Below are positions 44,640-58,400 of a stretch of DNA of 64,000 nt, piece by piece. The position numbers and the translations under genes were made by a program. Source of the stretch: Microvelia longipes (Eukaryota > Arthropoda > Insecta > Hemiptera > Veliidae); assembly GCA_018340805.1 (NCBI GenBank), contig JACMZG010001914.1, positions 11,309,272 through 11,373,271 on the forward strand. Reading direction: 5' to 3'. The notes under the pieces are model-generated. The model was given only the letters and a program-made list of their open reading frames with translations, was not told the DNA's origin and did no database searches. Every line of letters starts with the position of its first letter. Position 1 is the first letter of the stretch.

Positions 44640-46320
44640 CTTTGTAATGTGTAACTTGTTCAGGTTCCTTTTAATTTAAGACTAATTTTATTTTAATTTA
44701 GGACTAGTTTTATTTTCATTTAAGTATAAGTTTGACTTTGTCATAGAATTTGTATATTTTATCAACAAATAAAGAGATTTATTTATTTATAAGCAGAAAG
44801 TTTGCCCAATTAATGACTTTGTAGGCCAGAACTAAGAGTAAAGTCAACTTGTTGACTATAGTTAGGAGGACTAAGGTAAGTGTTTGTTCCCTCACCCTTA
44901 GTAGTAATTCACTAAGGATTAATTTGCTTGTCTTCGGACAGTAAAATGTTAATGGTCTTTATTATCAGTATTGAAACATCCGCCTACTGACCAATGCTTG
45001 ATGCTGCTTGAAACTTACACTTTGTATAATAAGTATAGCCATATAAAAATTAAACTTTGTGCAACTATTTATTGTATGAAGGGATACAATCGTTCCAAAT
45101 TTCAATACAATTGGATGATTTTTCAATTTTAAGAAAATTTATAATGCTGATAATGAGACGAAATTCAGCTAAGTTGTTTGTTTTATAATCAAGTCAACAA
45201 ATATGTTTTTGTGAAGTTTTAAATTGTTAAGATTTTATTTTGGGAATTGGTTTTACAACCGATTCCTGGATCGTTTCTCTGTCAAGCCACTAATGCTATC
45301 TCAACTGTTAATTTCAATAAAATAATCATTTATGTTGTTGTGTTAATCAATCGAATTTGTCAAAAAACGAAGGAATCGGTTAGGACATGTTAAAGGATAT
45401 CCCAAAAATGTCCCCTAACTTAGCATCACAGCCCGATTATAGTAGAGTAATTTCTAACCGTCTTTTTATTGTTATTAATTTTTAAAATTTTGTATTTCTA
45501 CTCATATATAAGGAAAACATAAAAAAGGGACATGTTCGAATCCATTACGATCGTAGCTGTGATATTATGTTAGGGGACTTTTTTAGGGTATATCTAAACA
45601 TGTCTAAACAGATTCCCAAAATAAAACCACTCAGGTTTTAAAAACACATGAAAAGGGTCATTCAGATTAAATCACCGTTTCAGATTTATACTACAAACAC
45701 ATTACTTATCTTATGGACCTATGGTATAAATGAATAAAAGTAATTATTTAGTTAAAACGAGAAATTAAAAGTTCTGTCTGAAGTAATAATGATAAATAAA
45801 ACAATCTCTCATCACATACAGAAATCGATATCACTGTTACAGTTCTACTAATTGAAAATAGAAATAATATGAAAATTATTGAATGAATGTTTAGTTCTAA
45901 AATACGTTCATATTGATAGCATAATAATAATAGTTATAAAATTACAAAAATAATAAGTTATAGAAATCGATAGTAAGTTAATGTTTGGACTTACCAGGAG
46001 GACCTCTTATTCAAAAAGCTATGATACTCTGAATGTGCTATATAACCCACACGTTTTATATTGTACAGTTTCCTCTCAGCAGAGAGGAAATTCATGTTAT
46101 TCTGCTGACAAAAACTAGTTTTTTAAAAACTAAGAAATGCAAAATAAAAAAATTAATAATGGGAATATTTGAAGCAGGCCCTCTTTGCCTACTTTCCAGG
46201 TTGACATAACTAACACTTGATATTGTATACACAGCATATGAATTGGTTTGCATAATTTCATTTGCAATAACACCAGATTCCAACTAAATTTTCAAAACAG
46301 CCCCTGATAGCAATAAGAAC
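44640..46320. other. gene-free stretch with scattered repeat fragments
   Basis: It includes a partial AAAACCACTCAGG-family repeat at 45610-45745. There is also an inverted pair of blocks containing ATGTCCCCTAACTTAGCATC (about 45375-45430) and ATATTATGTTAGGGGACTTT (about 45525-45600), which suggests another worn foldback. No gene seen. Confidence 0.45.
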
Positions 46321-46329
46321 TTATTAAGA

Positions 46330-46760
46330 TTAAGATGGTGACACCAGGTTAATCGGTAGATAATAATTTAGATGTTTCACTTCTACTAAGGGAGTCATCT
46401 TTCGGGATGTAGGATCTGAGAATCTACCAGTTGGTTGGAAAGAAGAAAACCCTGCTAAAAGGTGAGGCTTGGAGCCGGGTAGATAAGAATGTTTTAACAC
46501 TGTTATCACTGCAACGGAGAGATGAGTGAAACTAGCGAAGCCCTTACGTTCCTGCCAATTCGATAAGAGAGAAGCTTTCGTCAACTTAAGTCCTAGAAGT
46601 AAAACCCATCTGACAGAGATGAAATCCACCAGCCATCAAGCCGTATGGTCCAAAAACTGTTCACCTCTGTTTAGTATTGTGACACACAGTATGTTAATTT
46701 ATAATGTCCGACATCCCTGAAGATGCCTCCCTCAATGGAAGTAAAACAGAGTCATCTCCT
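46330..46760. repeat. retroelement-like fragments with CATCCCTGAAGATG motif, both orientations
   Basis: The minus strand at 46370-46410 reads CATCCCGAAAGATGACTCCC then TAGTAGAAGTGAAAC. The plus strand at 46710-46745 reads CATCCCTGAAGATGCCTCCC then TGGAAGTAAAAC. The same motif recurs at 60375-60415 and, reversed, at 63296-63335. The frames between them are GC-richer than the surroundings but match no protein I recognise. Confidence 0.5.
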
Positions 46761-47554
46761 AAACTAATGCGGTAACCACCAGAACCCCTAATCATGGAAA
46801 TAACCGTGCAAGTCTACACCATTAATTAAAATAAAAACTCAATTTTAAGTCATGGTTATTACTATAATTTATTCACATTGTAATAAATTCTTTCATTAAA
46901 ATAACTTTTTTTTTCGATCCCAAAAAAAATCACCTATTTAATATTTGCATCATTGTATTTCAATCAATCAATAACAATAAAAAAAGCTAAAAAGTATATA
47001 TATAAATAGTACTTATAAGTTTATTTTATAATGATTTATCTTTTTTTTATAAAAAAAAGAAACCAATAAATTTACAGTCTTAAATATGTTTACAAGGGAA
47101 ATCCACAAATTAAAGTAATAATCAGACATAATAATTTAGAACCATTAAAACCAAAATTAATTTAGGTTTAGACTTCAAAACCATTTTGCTCAAAAAGGAT
47201 TATTTACCTTTTTTGAACATTTTTGGATTTTTAAGGAATTTCAAAATTATTTTAACCAAAACAATCTCAAAGATTCTAAGAAAAATTTAAAATCAATTTT
47301 GAAAAAAAAAAATCTTTAAATGTATAATGGTTCCTTAAAAAATATAAATAAAGAGTAGTATTTAAAATGTATCTTCAAAACAGAATATAAATAAAGAAAT
47401 GGTAATACATAGCATTTTATTAAAAAATAAAATTAAAAAAATACCTAAATATTGAATAAAATTTAACAGTACTTATTAAAATAATAGTACAGTTAAATAA
47501 TGTGTCTACGCTGAAATTATTAAGTGAAAGAGCCATAAATGTGTTGAATGATTA

Positions 47555-47965
47555 ACACAATACTGATTCTGGTAAACATCAGTTAAGGAATTAACAATTG
47601 AATAAGATAAGTGTAAACATCAGTTGAGGAAATAATAATTGAATAAGATAAGTGTAAACATTAGTTGAGGAAATAATAATTGAATAAGATAAGTGTAAAC
47701 ATCAGTAAAGGAATTAACAATTGAATAAGATAAGTGTAAACATTAGTTGAGGAAATAATAATTGAATAAGATAAGTGTAAACATCCGTTGAGGAAATAAT
47801 AATAATTGAATAAGATAAGTGTAAACAACAGTTGAGGAAATAATAATTGAATAAGATAAGTGTAAACATCAGTTGAGGAAATAATAATTTAATAAGCTAA
47901 GTGTTAACATCAATTGAGAAATAAACAATTGAATAAGATAAATGTAAAACTCATAGAGATATTAT
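47555..47965. repeat. 41-bp minisatellite
   Basis: About nine to ten tandem copies of a 41-bp unit (GTAAACATCAGTTGAGGAAA then TAATAATTGAATAAGATAAG). The copies are only lightly diverged; one carries an extra AAT and the last are degenerate. Confidence 0.93.
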
Positions 47966-48649
47966 TACTAGAGGGGCCCTGTCAGTTGAATTGTGAAACA
48001 TCATAAAAGTGACACAAACATGCTTGAGTATTATATGATGAAATAAACATTAAAAATACAGTAACTTATATAATACAACGTTTATAATAGGAAACTAAAA
48101 CCCAAACAATGCATGAAAAGCCAACAACGATTATTTTGTTATAACCTTAGCTTACTCTTAGAAGAAGTTTCAATGAGGTCGCACTGTGCCCCTGAGAGCT
48201 CCAAAGAGACATTTCAGGCCTCCCAAAGTATTAAGATAGCCTATGCCCCCTCTAGTATATATCTAGTATAATATGGTAAAACTAGTAATAAATAATTATT
48301 ATCAGTTGACAAAAAAGAGTTATGCAAGGATGTGAATAGTTGACACAGTATCTAAATTTATTAATCAAAATATAAATATATTATTATTTTGTTTATTATT
48401 AATAGCTCTTTTAAATAATAATCACATATAAAATAATAATTTAAAAACATATCTCAAATATAGTTTAAAAATAAATTAAATCATTCTTGAGCAATAATAA
48501 AAAATAGTTTTACAGAGAGGCTAAAATGAAAATAAGAAATTATTAATAATTTATAAGTAAAAAAGAAATAAAGGCAAGAAAGTACGTAAGGTCAAATGAT
48601 CAAGAGAGAAAAATTGAAAACTTATTTTGATAAGAATAAGAATATATAC

Positions 48650-48651
48650 AT

Positions 48652-48716
<65 letters not shown>
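48650..48716. repeat. (TA)n microsatellite
   Basis: TA run with an AAATA interruption. Confidence 0.93.
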
Positions 48717-49431
48717 TTTATATATTGGTCCAAGTTAAACAAAGTCTAAAACTTAGCTATTCTGCTCTAAATGCTTCACTTAGTTTCTCTTAAGTAACAC
48801 TTCAAAGTTTTTAGAAATCTAACTCAATTGGTAACTCCAGCTTTGGTCTCCTTGAGCATAAATGTTATCAAATAATAGAAACATCTTTTTAACTCAATTT
48901 TGTCTTAAACATGCTCTCAACTTCTAGTCAGATTTTTTTTCAACCATGATATTCAAATGAAATCAAAATTACCATTATTACCTTCTAAACTTAATTAATT
49001 AGTTCTTTTTATTTATCAGTTATAATTTAAACAAATAAATAATTTCAAAAATTAACAATTTTAACTATTTAATGTATCAAATATTGTAGCTACAATAAAA
49101 AAAAAATATTCAAATAATTTAAAAAATAACACAATTTATTTAATAATAACTTATTTTCCTTTTATTAGTTAAAATAATTTTTTTTTATAAATTTCTACGC
49201 GACACAGTTTAGTAAAATTAAGAAAACATCATCGATAGCAATTATAATTAAAAGAAACCTAAAGAATAGATATAAAATAAAGTCTAGATGAATCAAACTG
49301 TTACAGTATTACAGTATATTGTGTAGCTTGGTTAAGGAAGGGACCTAAAGTATTTTTTATAGTTCGTTCATTTTGGCTCTCTTTGAAATAGAACGGAAAT
49401 ATTATTGAAAAATAACACATAGATGCGACCC

Positions 49432-52400
49432 TTATGATGATTGAAGTCTTTTATAGAAGAGTAAATAAGCTTGCGATTGTAAGACTCGAGTTTCGGATAC
49501 TTCGTGTGCAAATGAATCACTAATGCAGAACCATCTATTTGAGTTCTCCTCCTCCACTACCTGAAAAATGCAATGGATTGGTATTAATGGTATAATAATT
49601 AAATCTAACCTGTTTGTAGAGGTATTCATTGCATATAAGGGGCGGGGTGAGTCCCCATCCCCCTTGATTTTTGTATTATTAGACATAAATTAATAAAACT
49701 TAAGGTACTTTTTTGTTTAAAGGGAACTTTTTTGGTGGTGTCTTTGGGTGTCCCATACAACACCAGATTTTTGCAACAAAGAAAAATTTAACAACGTAAA
49801 CTTTTTTTTTACTTCTTGGATTCCCAAAAGGATGGATAGAAGATATTTCGCTATTTGCATATTTAAGTCTAGGACTGCTATTTAGGTGGGAATAGGTGCC
49901 TAAAGTGTAAAAATTGGACATTTTAACTCAAAATGTCTTAGCCGCATTTGGATTGCACATTGGATCAAATTTTTGTTAAAACAAGTTTTTTTTTGTTAAA
50001 ACAAGAGTTAATTTTGAGATACTTTGTGTAAATATTCACTTGAGCTTGTCTACATGTTATTAAATTAAGATTTTCTAAAGAGAAAAAAAGTCAGGGTAGT
50101 CCTGGGGACCAGCAATCTCAAAAGGGGGAATTCAGTAGTTGAAACCCCGTTCACACACACAGATATCTACAGAGGTGAATCATAAGAATACACCTCTTCC
50201 TTTGTATTCTCTTGTAAATTTGTATATACATATCAACCGATTGTGCATTCATGTACTCCTAGGTACAAGAATAAAATGAACTCTTGATTAAAATGTCCTT
50301 TGAGGTCAAAGTGTTGACTCTACTTACAGGAATTTGCTAGATTACTCCAGCGTATCATTTAATCTAAAAACATTACCTTGACATAAGCAACATAGTGTCC
50401 ACCATTTAAACCCCCACTGTGCTCTACCACTCCATACAGACTGTACATTATTCTACCATCTTCATCCCTATCGATATCCTACAAACATTCATATGTAAAC
50501 AAATAAGTTAAAAAACAATTTAATCAATGAGAACCATTATTAATTAAAATAAAATTTTGTGTTCATCAAAGAATATAATAGTTATAGAATGCCCTAAGGT
50601 ATACAAAAGATTCTGAAAAATGGAGAAGGTGAACTCGGTGCTGGCATCTAGCAGCAGCTTTGAAACTAACTCTCTTTGCCATTACATTCTCATTCTTTAT
50701 TAGCATTGTAATGACAAGTATCTACTAAAAATTGGTCATTATGATTAAACAAAGCAAATATTTGAATTAAACAGTTTTTCGCCAAAAGTAGTTTACTAAA
50801 AATAAAACTATAATGGCTAGACTTAAGGTTAGCTTACGACAGCTTTCAACCTCAAACAGTCATTACCATCCTAACAAACAAATAAATATAACTTAATATT
50901 TTATTATTGAAGAACAGTTTATTTAAAAGGGTCATCATCAGAGATAAACAAACAAATAAATATAACTTAATGTTTTATTATTAATGAAGAACAGTTTATT
51001 TAAAAGGGTCATCATCAGAGCCTAACAAACAAATTAATATAACTTAATGTTTTATTATTAATGAAGAATAGTTTATTGTGGTCTGTGTAAAAAGATAGGC
51101 TATTGGGGTTAGTTTAGAAATCAAACATAGAAGTTTTTAAGGGATAAAGTAACTTTTTTTAAATCTTCTGCCTATATAAAGAGTCAAAAAGGTTTATTCT
51201 TATTTTATCCTTTATTAAGCCATGAATATTTTAAATGAATTTCACTCACCTGAAGGCAAAACGGTGCGAGGTCTAAATACAGGGGGAAGGAAACGTGCTT
51301 AGATAATTTTCTAAATGCATACATCTGGACTTGAAATCTTTTTAAGTGGAGAATAAGAACCTGAGGAACTTTTTTAATTAAAAGCTGCTTTGATGCTATC
51401 GTATAAACAGTTTTTCCTTCTTTGTTACCTGCAAGATAATAAAAATAATTAAAAAGAACTTCCATTAAGTAAAAGCACCCAAAAAAATCGGGTAAGGGGC
51501 ACATAGGCCATTTCCACTCTGTTATCAGTTGTGTTACTGCTTGGGGAAATTCAACACTTGCCAGCAAAGTTTTCATGGTTCAGAAGAAAGCTATCCAAGC
51601 TCTTTGTAGACTCAAGTGGGACACTAGTTGCAGGAAATACTTTAAAGACTTGAAAATATTGACGCTACCATCTATCTTCATAATACCTGCTGCAACTGAG
51701 ATCCATAAGCAGTATGCGAATCTGGTTAGAAAAGATCATAACTACCTCACTAGAAACTACTCAAAAATAAATTTACCACCACATAGACTGCAAATTACAG
51801 CTTTGTCTTATACTTACGTTGAAATCAAAACTCAATAAAATAAGTCATGCAACCATTGCTCTTCCAGCAATGCATTTCCGAAATAAACTGAAAGAATATC
51901 TTTCTACAAATGTTGTTTATAGTGTTAGTGAATATCTAAATGGAAATTGTTTGTAGTAATTTATTTGATCTTTGTTATTTTCTTAAATTGTTACGTTTTT
52001 TTTCTTTTTCTTCTCCTTTTGACAAGACCAAAACATTTGAAAATGTACCTGTTTATTTTAAATATATTTATTTATTTATAGGAACTTTTCCGCATTACAC
52101 CCCGATCCCTCATTTTTACATCACTTTACTCTATATTTTCAAATACAGAGATATAGTACAGTCATTGAAGATGAAAATCGAGCCTTACCTCCGATTTGCT
52201 TGCCTATCAACCGATTTACCTGAAAATTTGGAATTAGGCTTATCTTACCCTTACCTTCAAAGGTGACATTGGCCCGTAGGGTGCTTTTTATTTTTAAGGG
52301 GTGAAAACCACCCCTTTATCAAAAAATTCAGATTTAGGATTTTTAGCTTGTTAAAACAAAATGTGTGACAATTATTGTTATTACTTAACTTGATTATTAT

Positions 52401-55400
52401 ATACTGAACCATTTTTCAACCCTTAAATGATTTTACATCCCCCACAAACGACTTTTAGAAATAATAATACATTAAAAATAAGAATAAAAATTACTTTTTT
52501 ATAACTGAAAATTATTTAAATACAGAGTGAATATTGTTTCTCGTTCTCCAACATCATTATGATATGTTTTACTCCCTTTCAACCCTTAAAAAACTGTACA
52601 ATTTTAAAAAACAACCTCTATATTAAAAAAATTAAAAAAAATACTTTTATATGACTGAAAATAATTTTAATATCGTTTCACATTTTCAAGAATGAGTAGC
52701 ATAATGTTTAAACTTTTCAACCCTTAAAAACAACCCCTAAGTTTAAAATAATGTTAAAAATTTATTATTATACCATTATATTTTACATAAAATATTGTCA
52801 TACAATTTAATTATATAGCACGTGTAATTTTATATTCTAGTACATGAATTTAAATTGTTCAAAGTATTCAACCCCCAAAACCATCCCTAATTTGCAAAAT
52901 GTATTTTTTTAAAAATAATTTTATGCGATTACTTATATTAATCGGTTTTGAATGAAAATAAAAATTTATTATATATATTTATTAAATGTAACATAAAAAT
53001 AACTTTAATACAAGAAATCAATTGATACAACTTTACAAAAATCATAAGTTCATTATTCAGGATCGGAGTCGCTGTCGTGATCTTCTTGGTCAATTGGAGG
53101 GTTATTCTCGCAGTTGTCTCCACAGCATATATGTTTTACGTATATACGTATACATATAACAATTTACGTTTATTTCACTCTGCTCCTAAATTTTTGTGCT
53201 CCGAAAATTAAATTTTACCAAATTTTAAAAAAAAGCATTTTGTTTTTTGACCATAACTCCTACAATTTTTAAGCTAGCGCAGTCTACAAAAAATATTTTT
53301 GAAGATAATTAAAAGAGCTACAAAAATTGTTATATTAACATATGGTGTAAAACCCATCGTTTTCAAATGGCGAAGGGTCAAAGGGCTAAAAATAGGTTGT
53401 CATTGTACTACCGCGTGCTCTTTGAACAGTCATATCTCCGTCAATTTTTAACTGAAAGTAAAAATAAAAAACCAAAATTTTTGTTAAAATAATACCTATA
53501 TTTTTTATCTCTACAATTTTTTGCGTATCTTTCTTTGTTTCATTGAAATATCAAGAAAAAGGCATTTTTTTAAAAAATTTGAAATAAAAAAATTTCTTTA
53601 AATCGTAATTTTTTAGAAAATTATGCATTCCAAACCGACTAAACCACTATAATCCCATTGATATCATCACATTAAAGTAATCTTCTGACGGGATACGATT
53701 AATTTTTAATTTGGTGGAAATGGTGCTTACTAAACTCATACATTTTTTGTTAAAAAATTTTAATGTCCCTGGTTTTTATATGACAAATCACCGAATTTTC
53801 GTTCAAAAGACTTTTAACAGTACTCATTTTAAAGGTCTTTTCAGGCACTATAAAAAACCTTTCTATAGACATATTCGTAAAATACATCTGTTGCCTGCTA
53901 AATGGCTTTGAATACTAAGATATGAGTAAGGACAAAAAAAAACCGGATTCTACCTCCAATATCTCGCTTACTATTGCACTTAAAGTACTTTTGCAAAAAG
54001 GGATTTGTTTGTTTTTTTATCTACTACAATTTTGTTTCTTATAAAATTATCGCTAAAATGCTTGATTCTTGAGATATTGCCGAAAAATTGTTAAAAACGC
54101 GGGAAAATTCGTAGTTTTCAATCGCTAATAACACGGAAAGTATTGCTTTTATGAAAAAACTTCATACTACATTATTTTCTTTAAATAAGTCAATTGATCG
54201 ATTTCTGGTGTTATTTTGACCGAAAAAATTTCCACCCTCGAGATGGGGTGGCAACACCCCCCAGGAAAAAAGCACCCTGTGGGTCAATGTCACCTTTCAA
54301 GTTAAGGTTGAGATAAGACTAATTCCAAATTTTCAAGTCATTTCATCGATAGGCAAGCAAATCGGAGGTATTATGCTTCATTGACTGTACTAATAGTTTT
54401 AACTTAAGCTGAAGCCTCACAGTGTAATTTTTGTATTATAGTTTTTCCACAAATAAATTAATTTAACTCAATTTCTAAGATTAGAATAAATGATTACCTT
54501 TATTATGCCTAGTAGTACACGTGGAACATCCAACTCTATTAGCGCCAGACATAATCTCTAAAGCAGTAAACTGAGATAGACAAGACTGTACACTGCAATC
54601 ACTATCGCCCTCTTGTTTGTTATTCAGCGAATAATTTAATTTATTATCAGTTCCTCTATATCCTCTACGAACAACTCTTCTAACTGGTTCTTTGTCTTCT
54701 TTTTCAACTTTAGTTTCCAATATGGGTGAAATATTCAATTCGCTATCGGAATTTTTATTATAAAATTCATTATGGTTATTTTCTCCCTTTATCCGTGACT
54801 TGGCGCTTTCACAATCGGATTTACCTTTATCGTAGAGGGTATCTAAATGAAAACCGTTGCTCGTATCGTCAGTGATCGGAGAACTAACGTTTTCGGTTCT
54901 AACTGTTTCAGAATTCTTATTGTAATAAGTCGATTCGGGAGAGGATGCAATTTCATTCTGAGGTGTCAATGTTATTTTTACATTACAAATTGTATTTTCA
55001 TTTTCTACGTCGACAGTTTCATTTTCATTTTTACAAGTATAAACTATTTCATTTTGACACGTGGAAACATTGTCAATCTGACAAGAAGTCGAAACTTCAT
55101 TTTCATCATTTACAAAATTCACATTATCACAACTCGGTTTTTCATTTTCAGTCGATTTTCTAATATTTTCTTGGCTAATATTATGTAAACTATTAACATT
55201 GCAATCTTCTGAATTATTTACACTATCTCTACTTAGGGTAACTTTATTACTTTCATATTTATCAAGATCTTCCTGACATATATGTACTTGAGCGAGCATT
55301 GACTCCACTACCCTACTCATTAAATTAACCTGATGACAGGCAGAATTCTGTTTCTCGGTGTTTTCCTCTAGAATGGGGTTGAGAGAGTCTTTCTGAGACC

Positions 55401-58400
55401 TGGCTGCAGGCGGAGCCAAACCTTCTCTAGGTACAAAATTTCTCCAACTATCTCCACTCTCAATAACCTGTAACATGCAATTCTAAATTAAATGAGTTTA
55501 CCCTAACAACGCAGCTGTACATCTAACATTACAGACTTAAGTACATTTAGCTATGACTTTAGCAATGAAGATCATATATTTTCATAATGAAAAATATTTT
55601 ACCATAATGAAGATCATATTTTTCAAGCCAGCTGTCAAAAGTCAAATCAGCAGAAAATTTACTTTTTAGAAATAAATAGTTGTTTTAAACTGGTATTGAA
55701 ACCCTCACCGCACATGCCTGGACCCTCACATGTAAGTTCAATAAAAACCCTAGCATATGACAATCCTTCCACAGAAAAGGTCAGTAAAATGCCCTAAATG
55801 TTGTTTTCTCTCGGTTTTAAGACATCTATCTCTGATAATACCATAATATTCTTAAAAAAATGTTTTTAAATTAGAAAAAGTTGAGATAGTATTTATCAAG
55901 TTTACAAACAGCTTCAAAAAATTGAAAACCTTATCGCCATGCCCGTCGTCATTAATTTAGATGAGCTTTGCTCGTCCACAGAATATGAATAAAGCCTAAT
56001 TTTATAATGTAGTAAATCTGTAGACTCAGTTTGCTCATCCTCTAACAAGAAAGATCAGTTTTTAGTCCAGCACTCACTTATCCCCCTAGTGACCACACTT
56101 GATGCTCCTTAACAAATGTAATCCGACATCATCAGGAGGTATACCTTCCACATTGAAATGGAACTAGTATGGAATGTATACAAGTGTATTATATAATTAA
56201 TTACACCCTGTTAAATTTTTAACTCCATTGGTTAATATTCTGATTTATACAATTTTTTTAAAAACATGTCATTCCATCAAAAAATGTCGGTACATATGTC
56301 ATAATATACAGCACATATGTCGGTAATATTTATTAAATGAGCATGCCTGATTTTACATCGATGTGATTATTTTTCCAGGTAATATGAATTTATGGAAATT
56401 TTGCCGAGTCATTAATGACAAACTATAAGATGATAATAGATGGACACAGACAAATTTGTAAAAACCACTCAGGAGGAAACACCTGAAATGGATAATTTAG
56501 TTGATATCCCGGATTAATTTAGTTGATAACTGGATTAATTGTTGATATCCCGATTAATTTAGTTGATATCCCGGATAATTAGTTGATAATGGATTAATTT
56601 AGTTGATATCCCGGATTAATTTAGTTGATAACTGGATTAATTTAGTTGATAACTGGATTAATTTAGTTGATATCCCGGATTAATTTAGTTGATCCCGGGA
56701 TTAATTAGTTGATAACTGGATTAATTCAGTTGCTATCCTGGATTAATTTAGTTGATATCCCAGATGAATTTAGTTATAACTGGATTAATTTAGTTGATAA
56801 TGGATTAATAAAGTTGATATCCCAGATTAATTTAGTTGATATCCCGGGTGAATTTAGTTGATAACTGGATTTTAGGATAACTGGATAATTTAGTTGATAA
56901 TTAATTTAGTTGATAACTGGATTAATTAAGTTGATATCCCGGATTAATTTAGTTGATATCCTGGATTCATATTTTCAATACAAACACAATACGTTTTCTA
57001 TATACCTTTGGCATAAATGAAGAAAAGTAAAAATAATCTTTGTCCATTGTGACCTAAAACAGTTTTTTGTCTCTTTTGAAATGTTAAGAGTTCCCAGTCA
57101 TGAGTTGATGTTATGTCAATATTAATGATGGAAGTATGTTACGTATATTATCTTAGAATAATACTATATATAGAAGGAGCACTACTGATAACACGAAAGG
57201 CGGTTCACTGGTGGACTTAAGTAATGCTGCCACCCTAACAATATACAATTTTCTAAAAAAAAAGTTGGCAATACTTCTGGTTGCTGAATTATTATGTTCT
57301 ATTATTAATTAACGATTGATTATTCATAAAATACAAATATAAATATCAGTGCATTAGAATATTTAAAGCATTTTAAATTGTAGTTTAACGAATTTATTAA
57401 AATTATATTAAAAGTAGTTTTCGTCAACTAAATGTAGATTCTTGTATTCCGCCACCCTTTTGCCATCCAAGACCAGTTTTATTAAATACTCAGCAGGTGT
57501 TTTAAGTTATTATATTTGTTCTTTACGATCTTTCTTCATTAATATGAAATATATTTAAAATAATGTTTTGTTGTTAGGGTGGCAACCGGCTTTCGTGTTA
57601 TCACTACATCCTGTGCTCCTTCTATATATCGTATTATTCTAAGTATATTATACAATAATGTGATGATAATAATTAGTGCAAGATACCTGAACAGGATTTG
57701 GTATGAGAGTGGTATCACTATGAGGTATCCAGGAGGGTGTGGCAGAAGCAACCCAATTAGACGGGGGTTTCCGTCTCATCCTGGGAGCAGACTCACAGCT
57801 AGGATGCAGCACCAGATGGTTATTAGTTGAACACGTATAGTTCCCAATACTTGGAAAGCCTTCGCAAACACTGACACTACCTCCCACTCTGTCCTCTTTT
57901 ACCTTTAACAGAGCCATATCAATAAATCCACTATCCTCAACAGAGGTCTAGGCATAATACAGTCTATCGTTTAGTTTAAAAATCCCCAAGGTCATAAGTA
58001 TTTTGGGGATTGACCAATCAGAGAAGCAAAAAGAGAAAAAAGCACTACCACAATAACCACTGTAGGGAAAAAAACCTTCTTCCCGGCAATCGTTCACTTT
58101 GTTTGTGGTTCTTCTTTTGATTACATCGTTTTGAAAACGATCTTAAATGATATAATCTTAAAAATGATATTTTAAAATAAAACTACACAAAAGAAATGTA
58201 AAAAAACATTTCAAAAAAATAACCAACAAAAATAACCTGATTTGTTTACAGTTTTTTCCCGCTCCCTTCTTGCAGGGATTTTTTTCTTGAAAATTAGTGG
58301 TGTCTAAACTGACCTGTCAAGATTTTTAAACTAAACGATAGACTGTAGACTCAAATCTATACGTTTCTATTCATATGGTTTGGTGTTGTTTAAAATAATA

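Noticed and set aside
46330..46629. 99-residue frame on the minus strand as a gene
   Set aside because: No recognised domain, no splice partners, and it overlaps repeated CATCCC-GAAGATG motif sequence. It is treated as a repeat fragment.
53711..53911. 66-residue frame on the plus strand in the 2.2 kb TIR element
   Set aside because: Composition is that of the surrounding AT-rich interior and no motif is recognised. It is not supported as a gene.
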